DNA of 64,000 nt from Methanobrevibacter smithii ATCC 35061 (GTDB lineage Archaea; Methanobacteriota; Methanobacteria; Methanobacteriales; Methanobacteriaceae). The stretch lies in assembly GCF_000016525.1 (NCBI RefSeq), contig NC_009515.1:1762501-1826500 (forward strand), written 5' to 3'. Under the pieces are notes generated by a model. The model was not told where the DNA came from, searched no databases, and saw only the letters and a list, made by a program, of their open reading frames with translations. Made by a program: the position numbers and the translations under genes. This document shows positions 36,716 to 47,470 of this stretch, one piece after another (within the stretch, counting starts at the first letter, position 1; the number at the start of each line of letters is the position of its first letter).

Positions 36716-38704
36716 ATTTATAGAAACTTTGATTTTTGTAATGAATACGGATATAATGCATTAATGACCCCCTTTGTATGGATGTTTATTAAAAACTATG
36801 AGAATCTAAGGAAATTTATCATTAACAATAAATCAATTTCATCATTAATTCAATTAGAATACTCAGCATTTTCAGAAGCTACTGTACCAATATGTACTTT
36901 TGTATTATCTAATTTTGATGAAAATTATGCAGGAACATATTTGAAATTATCTGAGTTTACTGGTGGAATGGATGTTCAAAAAGAAAAAGTTCTTCAGATT
37001 ATTAATGGTGATGAAATTCTTAATGATAAAAACAAGTTTATAATGAAAAAAGAAAACTTTAATTCAATTCCTGGAAATCCAATTTCATATTGGGTAAATG
37101 ATTCGATTATAGATATATTTAAGAATTCTAAGAAATTAGGGAAAATAGTAGCTCCAAAATGTGGTTTAAAAACTGGTATTACTGAAAAATATGTCCGAAA
37201 GTGGTTTGAAGTTGATTATAATAATATTGGTTTTGACATACCAAATAGAGAAATGGCTAAAAAATCTATGTTAAAATGGTTTCCTGCATCCAATGGAGGA
37301 CAATATAGAAAATGGTATGGGAATATCGAAGATGTTGTTTTTTGGTATGATGATGGTTATGAAATTAGAAATTTATTTAATCCTAATGGTAAACTTAAAT
37401 CTAGACCTCAAAACATGCAATATTATTTTAAAAAAGGGTTAACTTGGTCTGCATTAACTAGTAAAAAACTTTCATTAAGACTTTCACCAATTGGAAATAT
37501 AATAACTGGTGCAGGTTATGGATTATTTAATAATGAATTTAGTTTATTAACAATTATGGGGTTTCTTAATTCAAAGATAGCAACTTATTTTAGCAGTATT
37601 TTCTCAGAAACATTAAATTTTGAAGTGGGGATATTAAATAGAATGCCTATTCTTATTAAAGAAAATTCTGAAATAAATAAGTTAGTCTCAGATAATATAA
37701 CAATATCTAAAGAAAATTGGGATAATTATGAATTTTCATTTGATTTTATAAAACATCCTTTTATGAATTTTAATTCTGATTTGTTAAAAGAATGTTATGA
37801 GATGTACGCTTCTGATTTTAAGTTAAAATTCAATGAATTGAAAAAAAATGAAGAACAAATAAATGTATTCTTTATTCAAGAATACGATTTAAAAAACCAT
37901 ATTAAAAAAAATGTTCCTAATGAAGATATTACACTTTTTAAACCTAATTTAACTGAAGATATTAAATCTTTTATTTCTTATGCTGTTGGTTGTATGTTTG
38001 GACGTTATTCTTTAGATAATGAAGGTTTACAATTTGCAGGAGGAGAATTTAATATTGATAATTATCATAAATTCATTCCAGATGAGGATAATATTATCCC
38101 AGTTTTAGATTCTGAATATTTTGAAGATGATATTGTTAATCGTTTCGTGGAATTTGTAAAAATATGCTTTGGAGAAGAAACCTTGGAAGAAAACCTTGAT
38201 TTTATAGCTAATGCACTAGCTAAAAATAAAAAACCTTCAAGAGAAAAAATCAGAGAGTATATGCTTAAAAATTTCTTCAATGACCACAAAAAAACATACA
38301 AAAAATGCCCAATATACTGGCAGTTCTCAAGTGGGAAAGAAAATGGTTTCAATTGTCTTGTTTACATGCACCGATATGAACCAAGCTTAGTTGCAAGAAT
38401 CAGAACAGACTACTTACATAAAACACAAAAAGCTATTGAACAAGCAATAGCTAACTGTGATAATATTATAAATCACTCATCATCTAATACTGAGGTTACA
38501 AAAGCAACTAAAGAAAAATCTAAACTTCAAAAGCAATTAAAAGAAACACAAGAATATGATGAAGCTCTTGCACACATAGCAAATCAAAACATCAAAATTA
38601 ACTTAGATGATGGTGTTAAAGTAAACTATGCAAAATTCCAAAACATAGAAGTTTCAAAAGAAGGAAAGAAATCTAAAAAAATTAATTTGCTTAAAAAATT
38701 GTAA
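36716..38704 (+). pseudogene. pglX C-terminal cassette C2 (silent)
   Basis: The open frame begins within repeat B and reads IYRNFDFCNEYGYNALMTPF, aligning with PglX just after the NPPY motif. It continues through the target-recognition region to the conserved C-terminus (FSSGKENGFNCLVYMHRYEP and KKINLLKKL). It lacks the catalytic half, a promoter and a good start codon; ATG 36764 lies within the frame but without a convincing ribosome-binding site. The last about 240 residues are almost identical to C4. It ends at 38704 and C3 begins at 38705, so the cassettes abut. Confidence 0.85.
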
Positions 38705-40288
38705 CTTTATAATACAAAATTGGAATCACTAGCGAATGTTAAACAAGGTTTAGCTACTGCAGATAATAACAGATTCCTAAGATATTGGTGGGAAGTTGAT
38801 TTTAATAATATTGGGTTTTCTTCAATAAACTGCGAAGATTCAAAAAACACTAATAAAAAATGGTTTCCCTACAACAAAGGTGGGGATTATCGTAAATGGT
38901 GGGGTAATCAAGAATTTGTTGTTAACTGGGAAAACGATGGATATGAAATAAGAAATATCATAGGTCCTAATGGTAGAGTTAGATCAAGAGCCCAGAATAC
39001 TCAATTTTATTTCCATAAGTCATTAAGTTGGTCTAAAATTTCTAGTGGAAAAGTTGCATTTAGATATTACCCAAATGGATTTATTTTTGATGTAGCAGGA
39101 TGTTCTGTATTCTTAGATAAAAAAAATATAAATTATATATTTGGGTTTTTAAATTCTAATATTTGTGGAGATATTTTAGATTTAATATCTCCAACATTAA
39201 ATTACGAAGTCGGTCATGTCGCTTCACTTCCAATAATATTTGATGAATCTAAACAAAATGAAATAGAAAACTTAGTTATAACCAATATAAATATTGAAAA
39301 AGAAGATTGGGATGAAAATGAAACAAGTTGGAACTTTAAATCACATCCATTTGTTTTTTTCAAAGGAGATTCATTATCTGAAAAGTATAATTTCTGGCAA
39401 AAATACAAAACGAACCAATTTAATTATTTAAAAACAAATGAAGAAAAATTAAATAAACTATTTTATGATATATACAATGTTGATGGTGATCATGAAATTG
39501 AAGATAAATATATATCCCTTAATAAAAATGATTTAAAAAAAGATATTGAATCCATAATATCTTATTCAGTTGGATGCATGTTTGGTCGTTATAATTTAAA
39601 TCAAGGAGGCTTATGTTTCGCAGGAGGTGAATTTGATTTAAATAAGTATCATAATTTCATTCCAGATGATGATAACATTATTCCCGTATTAGACACAGCA
39701 TACTTTGATGATGATATTGTCGGATATTTCACAAAGTTTATTGAAAAATGCTTTGGTAAAGAAAAACTAGAAGAAAACTTAGATTTCATTGCAAAAGTAT
39801 TATCAAACTCATCTAAACCTTCAAGAGAAGTATTAAGAGACTATTTTTTAAAGAATTTCTTTAATAGTCATAAAAAAATCTATAAAAAACATCCTATTTA
39901 TTGGCAGTTCTCAAGTGGTAAAGAAAACGGTTTCAATTGTCTAATTTACATGCACAGATACGAGCCAAGTTTAGTTGCAAAAATAAGAACTGATTACCTG
40001 CATAAAACTCAAAAAGCTATTGAACAAAGAATAGCTAACACTAACACTATCATTAATAATTCCACTTCAAAACAAGAGGTTGCTAATATAACTAAGGAAA
40101 AAGTTAAACTTCAAAAGCAATTAAAAGAAACTCAAGAATATGATGAACTTTTAGCACATATTGCAAATCAGAACATTGAAATAGATTTGGATAACGGGGT
40201 TAAATTTAATTATGAATTATTCCAGAATATAGAAATTAAAAAAGAAGGTAAAAAATCTAAAAAATTAAATTTGCTTAAAAAGATATAA
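38705..40288 (+). pseudogene. pglX C-terminal cassette C3 (silent)
   Basis: This 527-residue open frame (LYNTKLESLANVKQGLATAD onward) begins exactly at repeat C and aligns with residue about 652 onward of the intact PglX, including the block RFLRYWWEVDFNNIGFSS that the two share. It supplies an alternative distal target-recognition region and C-terminus. It has no promoter or start of its own. Its stop codon is 2 nt from that of the intact pglX on the other strand, tail to tail, the classical arrangement of an invertible specificity cassette. Confidence 0.86.
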
Positions 40289-41849
40289 AATTAAATCTTT
40301 TTTAGAAGATTAATTTTTTTATTTTTCATTCCTTCTCTTGAAATAATAATATCTTGAAGCATTGAATAATTTTCTTTTATTCCATCATCTAAATTAAAAG
40401 ATAAATTTAAATTTGAAACATGGTTTAATGCTTCATCATATCCAATTGTTTCTTCAAGTTGTTTAATTAATTTATTTTTTTCTTTTGTGATAATTGCTTT
40501 TTCAGAACTTGAATCAGAAGTATTTAGCAAATTTTCACAATCTAATAATCTCTGTTCAATTGCTTTTTGGGTTTTATGTAAATATTCTGTTCTAATTCTA
40601 GCAATTATTTGTGAATCAATTCTATGAGAATAGATTAAACAGTTAAATGCATTATTACTTCCACTAGAAAATTGCCAGTAGATTGGGCATTTTTTATATA
40701 ATTTCTTATGGTCATTGAAAAAATGTTTAAGTAAATATTCTCTTATTTTTTCTCTACTTGTTTTATTATTCTTAATTAATGCATTAGCTATAAACTCCAA
40801 GTTTTCTTCAAGAGTTTCTTCTCCAAAGCAAATTTTTACAAATTCAACAAAACGACCAACCATGTCGTCTTCAAAATATTCAGTATCCAATATTGGAATA
40901 ATATTGTCATCATCAGGAATAAACCTAGAATAATTCTCAATATTAAAATTTGAATTTGTAGATATTAAACAATCATCATCTAAACTATATCTACCAAACA
41001 TACATCCAATTGCATATGAAACAAATGATTTTATATCCATTTCATAATTTGAACTATTTATTGAAACATGTTTATCCTCAACATTATAATTTGAATCAAT
41101 ATCATATATTTCACTAAAAATATTATTTAATTTTGTTTCATTTGATTTAAGTTGATTAAATTGTTCTTTTTTATAAGATTCCCAAGATTTAAATGAGTTC
41201 TTAAGATTATTTTCATTAAATTTTAATAATGGATGTTTCTTAAAGTTCCATGAAGTTTCATAATCATCCCAATCATCTTTACAAATCTTAATATTTTCCA
41301 AAACAATATTATTTATCTCTTCAACTTTATTTTCATCAATAATAATGGGTAATGAAGCAATATGGCCTATTTCATAGTTTAATGTTGGTGAAATTAAGTC
41401 TAAAATATTTCCACAAACATTTGAATTTAAAAAACCAAAAATATAATTCAAATAATCATCAACAAATACAGAACATCCTGCTACATCAAAAAGAAATCCA
41501 TTTGGATAATATCTAAATGCAATTTTTCCGCTTGAAATCTTAGACCAACTTAATGATTGATGAAAATAAAATTGGGAATTTCTTAAAACAGATTTTTTAA
41601 AGTTTCTTAATTCCTCACCATCATTTTCCCAATTGATAATAAATTCTTGATTTCCCCACCATTTTCTAAATGATCCACCTTTATTATAAGGAAACCATTT
41701 TTTATTAGTGTTTTTTGAATCTTCGCAGTTTATTGAAGAAAACCCAATATTATTAAAATCAACTTCCCACCAATATCTTAGGAATCTTGTATTTTCACCA
41801 GTTTGTAATCCAACTTTAATATCTCCTAATGAACTTAAGTTTGTATTAT
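38709..41849. other. Predicted invertible segment C (swaps distal PglX-2 with C3)
   Basis: ATAATACAAA (10 bp) at 38709-38718 on plus is inverted at 41840-41849 inside the intact pglX. Both begin at the second codon position (FNNTNLSS in pglX, LYNTKLES in C3). Inversion would replace PglX residues from about 655 to the end with those of C3 without disturbing the frame. Confidence 0.65.
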
Positions 41850-43809
41850 TAAAACAAGCTATTAAATTATCATCAATCCAATATGCTATTGGACTTCCAG
41901 GGATTTTATCAAAATTAAATTGTTTTATTATGTACTTGTTTTTATCATTAAAAAACAATGGATTCACAATATCATTTTCAACATCAGATAATTTCACATG
42001 ATAAAAAGTACTGTTGTAGTTCATCAAGTTTATTTTTCTAAATACTGTTGCTGATGTTCCAAATGCAATTTTCATTACCATATTATCCATGTGCAATAAA
42101 TTTGAAATGGTTGTTGTTTCAATTAATTTCTTTCTGAACTTCTCAAAACTTGACAAAAACATCCATGATTGCATTGTAACCATACAATTAAATCCATAAT
42201 CTTTTATCATTTCTAAACCTTTTTCTAAAAATACAGCAAATAAATCTGTTTTAGTTAAAGGAAATTTAGATTTAATATAATCTTTTAAATTTGGATTCAT
42301 ACCATTATTTCCCATATAAGGAGGATTTGTTACTACAACATCATATTTTTTAGATAATAATATGGATTGATTAATAATATTTTTCAAAAGATTAATTTCA
42401 TCTAAATACTTAAGTTTAGTTAAATTATTATTTGATTCAAATTTAGAAATTAAATTATTTATTTTTTCAAAATCAATAGGTTTTATAGTTAATATGCTTC
42501 CAAATTCTTTTCCATTTTTAAAAGAAGATATTAGATAATTGAAAGCATCTTCAATTGTTCTGTCTTGTGAAATCAATTCTTCAATAAACTCTTTAGAAAT
42601 TGAATTTGTCTCTTCAATTGAGCATAATAATGGTGAAATACCTTTTGTTAATATTCTACGATTATATTTTCTAGCTTTCATTAAAACTGCAAAATAAGCT
42701 AGTTGATATGCTCTTTTATCAATATCTAAACCATAAATATTGTTTTTTAAGATTGATTCACAAGCATCTTTTTCTGTGAATCCTTCTGAAACATATATGT
42801 CCATAAGAACTTCAAAAACATAAACTAAAATATGGCCTGAACCCATACAAGGATCAATAACAGTAATATCTTCTGGTTTTAATATTTCAGATTCTTTTCT
42901 AATTGTAATTAATTGTTGTTCAACTTCTGGCTCTTGTTTCGCTTCATCAACATAATATTTCCATTTTGATTTTAATTCATTATTAGGATGGCCTTCTAAC
43001 CACAATCTTCCTACAGAATTTTCAACCATATATTTTACAATCCAATCAGGTGTAAATAATTGTGTTGCAGCAGGAATTCTCTCTTTAGAAATCTTTATTC
43101 GTTTTTTAAGATTTGCAAAAGTTTCATCTTTTAATTCTGTGTTATAAAATTGATATAACCATCCTATTACTTCAACTTGACTTTCAAAGTCTTTTTCAGG
43201 AATTGTATCAATTAATTGTCTTACAACCCCATCTTCATTGGTAAATGAAATGTTTAATAATAGTTCTAAATAGTCATCGGTTTTTTCAAATAAACCTGGA
43301 AGTATTTCATTTAATTTATTACATTGTTTTATAAATAAGAATCTGAATAATTCATCTAATTTATTTTCATCTTTAAGTTTAAAAATTAACTCTTTATCTT
43401 CTTGAGTGTAATCCAAATCAACATCAAATGCTTCAGTTATTATATCAGGTTCTATTTTACCTGCAGTTTCAGAGGATAAAACTCTTGTTTTAGTTGGTAG
43501 GAAATTATTAATTTCCATAAATCTTATAGCAATTATACGATTAAACCATGTATAAGCTACCTCTTCAACAACATTTTCAAAACCTTTTTGCTTAACTTCT
43601 TTTACTAATCTTTCTCTTTTTGAAATATCATTATCATATATACTATTAGTTGATCCACCAAGTTGATATGTTTCTATTCCATTGGCTGAGCTTATTGGTT
43701 CATAAATGTTATCTTTATCAATTCCAACTAAACTCATTTTATATTCTACATCTTCCATTAACTTCTTACGAGAATTAATGGCAAATGTTTTAATTGCAGT
43801 TTTATCCAT
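40291..43809 (-). CDS. pglX: BREX adenine-specific DNA methyltransferase PglX (intact)
   Basis: This is a 1172-residue PglX, the full family length. It has an N-terminal helical region (MDKTAIKTFAINSRKKLMED), SAM motif I DPCMGSGH (about residue 319) and catalytic motif NPPY (about residue 495, TNPPYMGNNG), then a long target-recognition region and a conserved C-terminus ending KKINLLKKI. PglX methylates a specific non-palindromic site at N6-adenine and marks self DNA for BREX. It is transcribed leftward from a promoter at 43831-43846, away from the brxABC operon. It holds two internal recombination repeats: D at residue about 414 and C at about 654. The state shown is therefore 'own C-terminus' ON. 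Confidence 0.95.
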   Translation of the reverse strand: MDKTAIKTFAINSRKKLMEDVEYKMSLVGIDKDNIYEPISSANGIETYQLGGSTNSIYDNDISKRERLVKEVKQKGFENVVEEVAYTWFNRIIAIRFMEINNFLPTKTRVLSSETAGKIEPDIITEAFDVDLDYTQEDKELIFKLKDENKLDELFRFLFIKQCNKLNEILPGLFEKTDDYLELLLNISFTNEDGVVRQLIDTIPEKDFESQVEVIGWLYQFYNTELKDETFANLKKRIKISKERIPAATQLFTPDWIVKYMVENSVGRLWLEGHPNNELKSKWKYYVDEAKQEPEVEQQLITIRKESEILKPEDITVIDPCMGSGHILVYVFEVLMDIYVSEGFTEKDACESILKNNIYGLDIDKRAYQLAYFAVLMKARKYNRRILTKGISPLLCSIEETNSISKEFIEELISQDRTIEDAFNYLISSFKNGKEFGSILTIKPIDFEKINNLISKFESNNNLTKLKYLDEINLLKNIINQSILLSKKYDVVVTNPPYMGNNGMNPNLKDYIKSKFPLTKTDLFAVFLEKGLEMIKDYGFNCMVTMQSWMFLSSFEKFRKKLIETTTISNLLHMDNMVMKIAFGTSATVFRKINLMNYNSTFYHVKLSDVENDIVNPLFFNDKNKYIIKQFNFDKIPGSPIAYWIDDNLIACFNNTNLSSLGDIKVGLQTGENTRFLRYWWEVDFNNIGFSSINCEDSKNTNKKWFPYNKGGSFRKWWGNQEFIINWENDGEELRNFKKSVLRNSQFYFHQSLSWSKISSGKIAFRYYPNGFLFDVAGCSVFVDDYLNYIFGFLNSNVCGNILDLISPTLNYEIGHIASLPIIIDENKVEEINNIVLENIKICKDDWDDYETSWNFKKHPLLKFNENNLKNSFKSWESYKKEQFNQLKSNETKLNNIFSEIYDIDSNYNVEDKHVSINSSNYEMDIKSFVSYAIGCMFGRYSLDDDCLISTNSNFNIENYSRFIPDDDNIIPILDTEYFEDDMVGRFVEFVKICFGEETLEENLEFIANALIKNNKTSREKIREYLLKHFFNDHKKLYKKCPIYWQFSSGSNNAFNCLIYSHRIDSQIIARIRTEYLHKTQKAIEQRLLDCENLLNTSDSSSEKAIITKEKNKLIKQLEETIGYDEALNHVSNLNLSFNLDDGIKENYSMLQDIIISREGMKNKKINLLKKI

Positions 43810-43921
43810 AATTTCACCAAGTTTAATTAAAACTATATATATCTATTTGGTGATATTAAATTGTTGCTATGTTTATCGGGAAATTCAAAACAGTCAAATA
43901 ATATTTTGAATTAACAAGACA
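42561..43921. other. Predicted invertible segment D (PglX-2 expression unit)
   Basis: ACAAGACA (8 bp; 12 bp with one mismatch, ACAAGACANAAC) is at 43914-43921 on plus at the left edge of C4 and inverted at 42561-42568 within pglX. Codon phase is the same (SQDRT in pglX, QDKTN in C4). Inversion would turn the promoter and first 414 residues of PglX around to read into C4. Confidence 0.55.
43810..43850 (-). promoter_or_regulatory. Promoter and ribosome-binding site of pglX
   Basis: On the minus strand an AT-rich TATA box (AGATATATATAGTT, about 43831-43846) stands about 29 nt upstream of ATG 43809, with GGTGAAATT directly before the start. The short leader fits archaeal promoters. Confidence 0.55.
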
Positions 43922-46221
43922 AAACCAATGAAAAAGATTGGAATTATTTATATAATATATTTAAAAATGCAAAAGAATATGGTAGTATTTTAGATATTAA
44001 AAATATTAATTTTGATGAATTATTTAATGATATAGGTACTTATGAATCAGATAAAAATAATTTAAATCAATATAAATACCAAAATGAAATTCAATTAATG
44101 AAAAATATTATCCAACAATCAAAATTTCTTGTTAAAAATTATGATATTGTTGCCACAAATCCTCCATACATGGGAAATAGTGGTATGAATCCAAATTTAA
44201 AAGATTATTTAAAGAAAAATTATCCAAATTCAAAATCAGATTTGTTTGCAGTATTTATTGAAAAATGTCATGATTTCTGTAATGAAAAAGGTTTTGTTGC
44301 AATGATTACTCAACAATCATTCATGTTTTTATCAACATTTGAAAAATTAAGGGTTGAATTAATTAATAATCACACCATAATTAATATGGCTCATTTAGGA
44401 GCTCATGCATTTGAAGAAATTGGTGGTGAAGTTGTACAAGCAACAACTTTTGTTAATAAAAATAATTTAATTGAAAATTACAAATCAACATTTCACAGAT
44501 TAACTGAGTTTAATTCAGAAAGCAAAAAAGAAGAAGAGTTTCATAATGATGAAAATAAATTTATATTATCACAAAGTATTTTCAATTTAGCACCTTCTTT
44601 TGAATTTATTTTTTGGGAAAATCACAATATCTTAAATTCATTTAAATTATATCCTCCATTAAGTAAGTATGGTAAACCTTCAAGAGGTTTAGCAACATAT
44701 AATGACAATAAATTCTTACGATATTGGTATGAAGTATCTTTTAATAAAATAGGTTTTGGGTGTTCTTCTGTTGATGATTCTATAAAATCTAAAAAAAAAT
44801 GGTTCCCTTACAATAAAGGTGGGGATTATAAAAAATGGTATGGAAACAATAACTTTGTTGTTAATTTCTATAATGGAGGTGAAGAAATTAAAAAATCTGG
44901 AAAGGGTGCTTTTAGTAATATTAATTATTATTTTAAAAAAGGATTAACATGGTCAAGAATTTCTAGTAGTTATTTTGGAGTGAGATATCATGATGTTGGT
45001 TTTATAATTGGTGATGCTGGACCGTCTGTTTTAATGAATGATGATTCAAATATTTTTTATATTTTTGGAATATTATTGTCTAATTTTACATTAAGAATAA
45101 TATCTGCTTTAAATTCAACAATGACTTTTCAAGTTGGTGATTTAAATAAAGTTCCAATCAATATGAATAACCATGAAAAAGAAAATATTGAAAAATTAGT
45201 AAAATCCTGTATTTATATTTCAAAAGAGGAATGGGATGAATTTGAATTATCATGGGACTTTAAAAACCATTATGCAATAAAATTTAGTCAAGATTCATTT
45301 GAAAATACTTTTTTTAAATATATGGATTTTAAAAATAATCAATATAATAAATTAAAGAAAAATGAGTTTATATTGAATAATTTAATTAATAAAATTTATA
45401 ATATTACTGATATTCAAGATAGTGTAGTGTCTATTAAAAATGAAATTACATTAACTAAAATACATTTAGAAGAATTTGTAAAATCATTTATTTCATATGC
45501 TGTTGGTTGTATGTTTGGTCGTTACTCTTTAGACAATGAAGGTTTACAATTTGCTGGAGGTGAATTTAATATTAATAATTACTCTAAATTCATTCCAGAT
45601 GATGATAATATTATTCCAGTCTTAGATTCTGAATACTTTGAAGATGATATTGTTAATCGTTTTGTAGAATTTGTAAAAACATGCTTTGGAGAAGAAACCT
45701 TAGAAGAAAACCTTGATTTTATAGCTAATGCACTAGCTAAAAATAAAAAACCTTCAAGAGAAAAAATAAGAGATTATCTCCTTAAAAACTTTTTCAATGA
45801 CCACAAAAAAACATACAAAAAATGTCCAATTTACTGGCAATTTTCAAGCGGCAAAGAAAACGGATTCAATTGTCTAGTTTATATGCACAGATATGAACCA
45901 AGTTTAGTTGCAAGAATCAGAACAGATTACTTGCATAAAACTCAAAAAGCTATTGAGCAGGCAATAGCTAACTGTGATAATATAATTAATCACTCATCAT
46001 CAAAACAAGAAGTTGTAAAAGCAACAAAAGATAAAGCTAAACTTCAAAAACAATTAAAAGAAACACAGGAGTATGATGAAGCACTATCTCACATAGCTAA
46101 TCGAAATATAGAAATTGACCTAGATGATGGTGTTAAAGTTAATTATGCTAAGTTCCAAAATGTCCAGGTTTCAAAAGAAGGTAAAAAATCTAAAAAAATT
46201 AACCTTCTAAAGAAACTTTAA
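43915..46221 (+). pseudogene. pglX C-terminal cassette C4 (silent)
   Basis: The frame is open from 43915 (QDKTNEKDWNYLYNIFKNAK) to the TAA at 46219-46221, 768 residues. It aligns with PglX from about residue 414, so it includes the NPPY motif (ATNPPYMGNSG) but not SAM motif I. It is an alternative second half of PglX with its own target-recognition region. ATG 44098 inside it is unlikely to be used. It ends about 70 nt before brxA. Its C-terminal quarter is nearly identical to that of C2, which could also allow homologous recombination. Confidence 0.86.
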
Positions 46222-46294
46222 TTTTACATTTTCCGGGCAATACTTCAAAACTTTTATTATTAATTCAACACATACTAATAACAGTGATTATATT

Positions 46295-46888
46295 ATGAAG
46301 TATAGTGCTGGAATTATGAGTCATTCATTTTGGTATCTTGAAACAAAAAACACTGCTGAATATCTAGCTGAAGATATTTCAAAAAAAGAGTTAATGGAGT
46401 TATCTTTAACTGAAAATATTTATCAGGTAGATAGTGAACGTAGAGCACGTGAATTGACTAATGTATGTTATCGTCGATTAAATGGATTTTCTAATGATTT
46501 ATTAATATATTTATCAACTTGTGATCAAAATTCAGGTAAATTATTAGTTTTAATTTCAATTTTAAGAAATGATAAATTATTTTTTGAGTTTATGCATGAA
46601 GTCTTCAGAGAGCATATTATTTTAGGAAATTACACTATAAAAGATTCAGATTTAGATATTTTTTTCATGAATAAATCTAACCAAAGTGAAGTAATTGAAA
46701 ATTGGAAAGATACAACTCTTCGAAAGGTTAAAACTAATTATAAAAATTTTTTAATTGAAGCAGACCTTTTAGAAAAAGAAGAAGGGAATTATAAAATTAT
46801 TTTACCATTTGTAGATTTTAAATTAAAAGAATTATTAACTCAAAATAATTTAACACCATTTTTAAATGCTATATCTGGAGGAATCTGA
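46295..46888 (+). CDS. brxA: BREX protein BrxA
   Basis: This 197-residue protein matches BrxA (DUF1819): MKYSAGIMSHSFWYLETKNT at the N-terminus, then SERRARELTNVCYRRLNGFS. BrxA is a small, conserved, helical DNA-binding component of type 1 BREX and is essential in some systems. It is the first gene of a tightly packed brxA-brxB-brxC-DUF1802-pglZ-brxL operon. A weak AGTGAT site precedes the ATG and the upstream 73 nt carry the promoter. The stop codon overlaps the brxB start by 1 nt. Confidence 0.9.
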   Translation: MKYSAGIMSHSFWYLETKNTAEYLAEDISKKELMELSLTENIYQVDSERRARELTNVCYRRLNGFSNDLLIYLSTCDQNSGKLLVLISILRNDKLFFEFMHEVFREHIILGNYTIKDSDLDIFFMNKSNQSEVIENWKDTTLRKVKTNYKNFLIEADLLEKEEGNYKIILPFVDFKLKELLTQNNLTPFLNAISGGI

Positions 46889-47466
46889 TGAATATTGATG
46901 AGAAGCTTAGTAAAATTGAACCAAAAATTAAAGAGCCTTCATTTCTTGAGAATAAAGGTTTAAGTAATGAAGTAGGTTATTATATTTTTGATTATGATCC
47001 GAAATATGAACTTAAAGTTCGTGAAGAAGTTTCAAGGATTAAAAATAAAATCAATAATTCAAGTTATGCATTTACTATTAAAGAATTTGATTTATATGAA
47101 ATTATCATTGATATTTTAAATGAAAGAGGTTATTTAGAAAAAGTTTTTAATTTTGAAGAAAAAAAAGGGATAGAATTTACAACTAAAGCAATTATCAGTC
47201 TTTTAAAATTAAATTCAGATAACAATAATGTTATTGTAAACTATATTTTAGAGAGAACTCCAGATAACTGTGTTGTATTTTTAACTGGTGTTGGAAAGGC
47301 TTATCCAATATTAAGATCACATAATGTTTTAAATAACTTACATCAAAAGTTAGACGAGGTTCCAGTTGTTTTATTTTTCCCAGGACAATATTCTGGTAGA
47401 GAATTAGTTTTATTTAATACTATTGAAGGAAGTAACTATTATCGAGCATTTCCATTGATTAGGTGA
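46888..47466 (+). CDS. brxB: BREX protein BrxB
   Basis: This 192-residue protein matches BrxB (DUF1788): helical start, YYIFDYDPKYELKVREEVSR, and a conserved second half with VVFLTGVGKAYPILRSHNVL and VPVVLFFPGQYSGRELVLFN. The latter motif (FPG.Y.G..L.LF) is the family hallmark. BrxB is a small essential BREX subunit of unknown mechanism that associates with BrxC and PglZ. It overlaps brxA by 1 nt and ends 4 nt before brxC. Confidence 0.92.
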   Translation: MNIDEKLSKIEPKIKEPSFLENKGLSNEVGYYIFDYDPKYELKVREEVSRIKNKINNSSYAFTIKEFDLYEIIIDILNERGYLEKVFNFEEKKGIEFTTKAIISLLKLNSDNNNVIVNYILERTPDNCVVFLTGVGKAYPILRSHNVLNNLHQKLDEVPVVLFFPGQYSGRELVLFNTIEGSNYYRAFPLIR

Positions 47467-47470
47467 ACAT

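Larger units (their letters stand above)
35058..36727. other. Predicted invertible segment B (PglX-1 expression unit)
   Basis: TATTTATAGAAAC (13 bp) occurs at 36715-36727 on plus, at the left edge of cassette C2, and as its reverse complement at 35058-35070 within C1. Both copies fall at the same codon phase (reading FIYRN in C1 and SIYRN before C2). Inversion would move the promoter and the N-terminal half of PglX-1 to face C2, giving FIYRNFDFCNEYGYNALMTP in frame. Confidence 0.6.

Noticed and set aside
33093-46221. Reading the repeated pglX pieces as an assembly error or simple pseudogenes
   Set aside because: Each fragment keeps a long clean frame, borders coincide with exact inverted repeats in matching codon phase, and genes abut tail to tail; random misassembly or decay would not give this. 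It still needs read-level confirmation.
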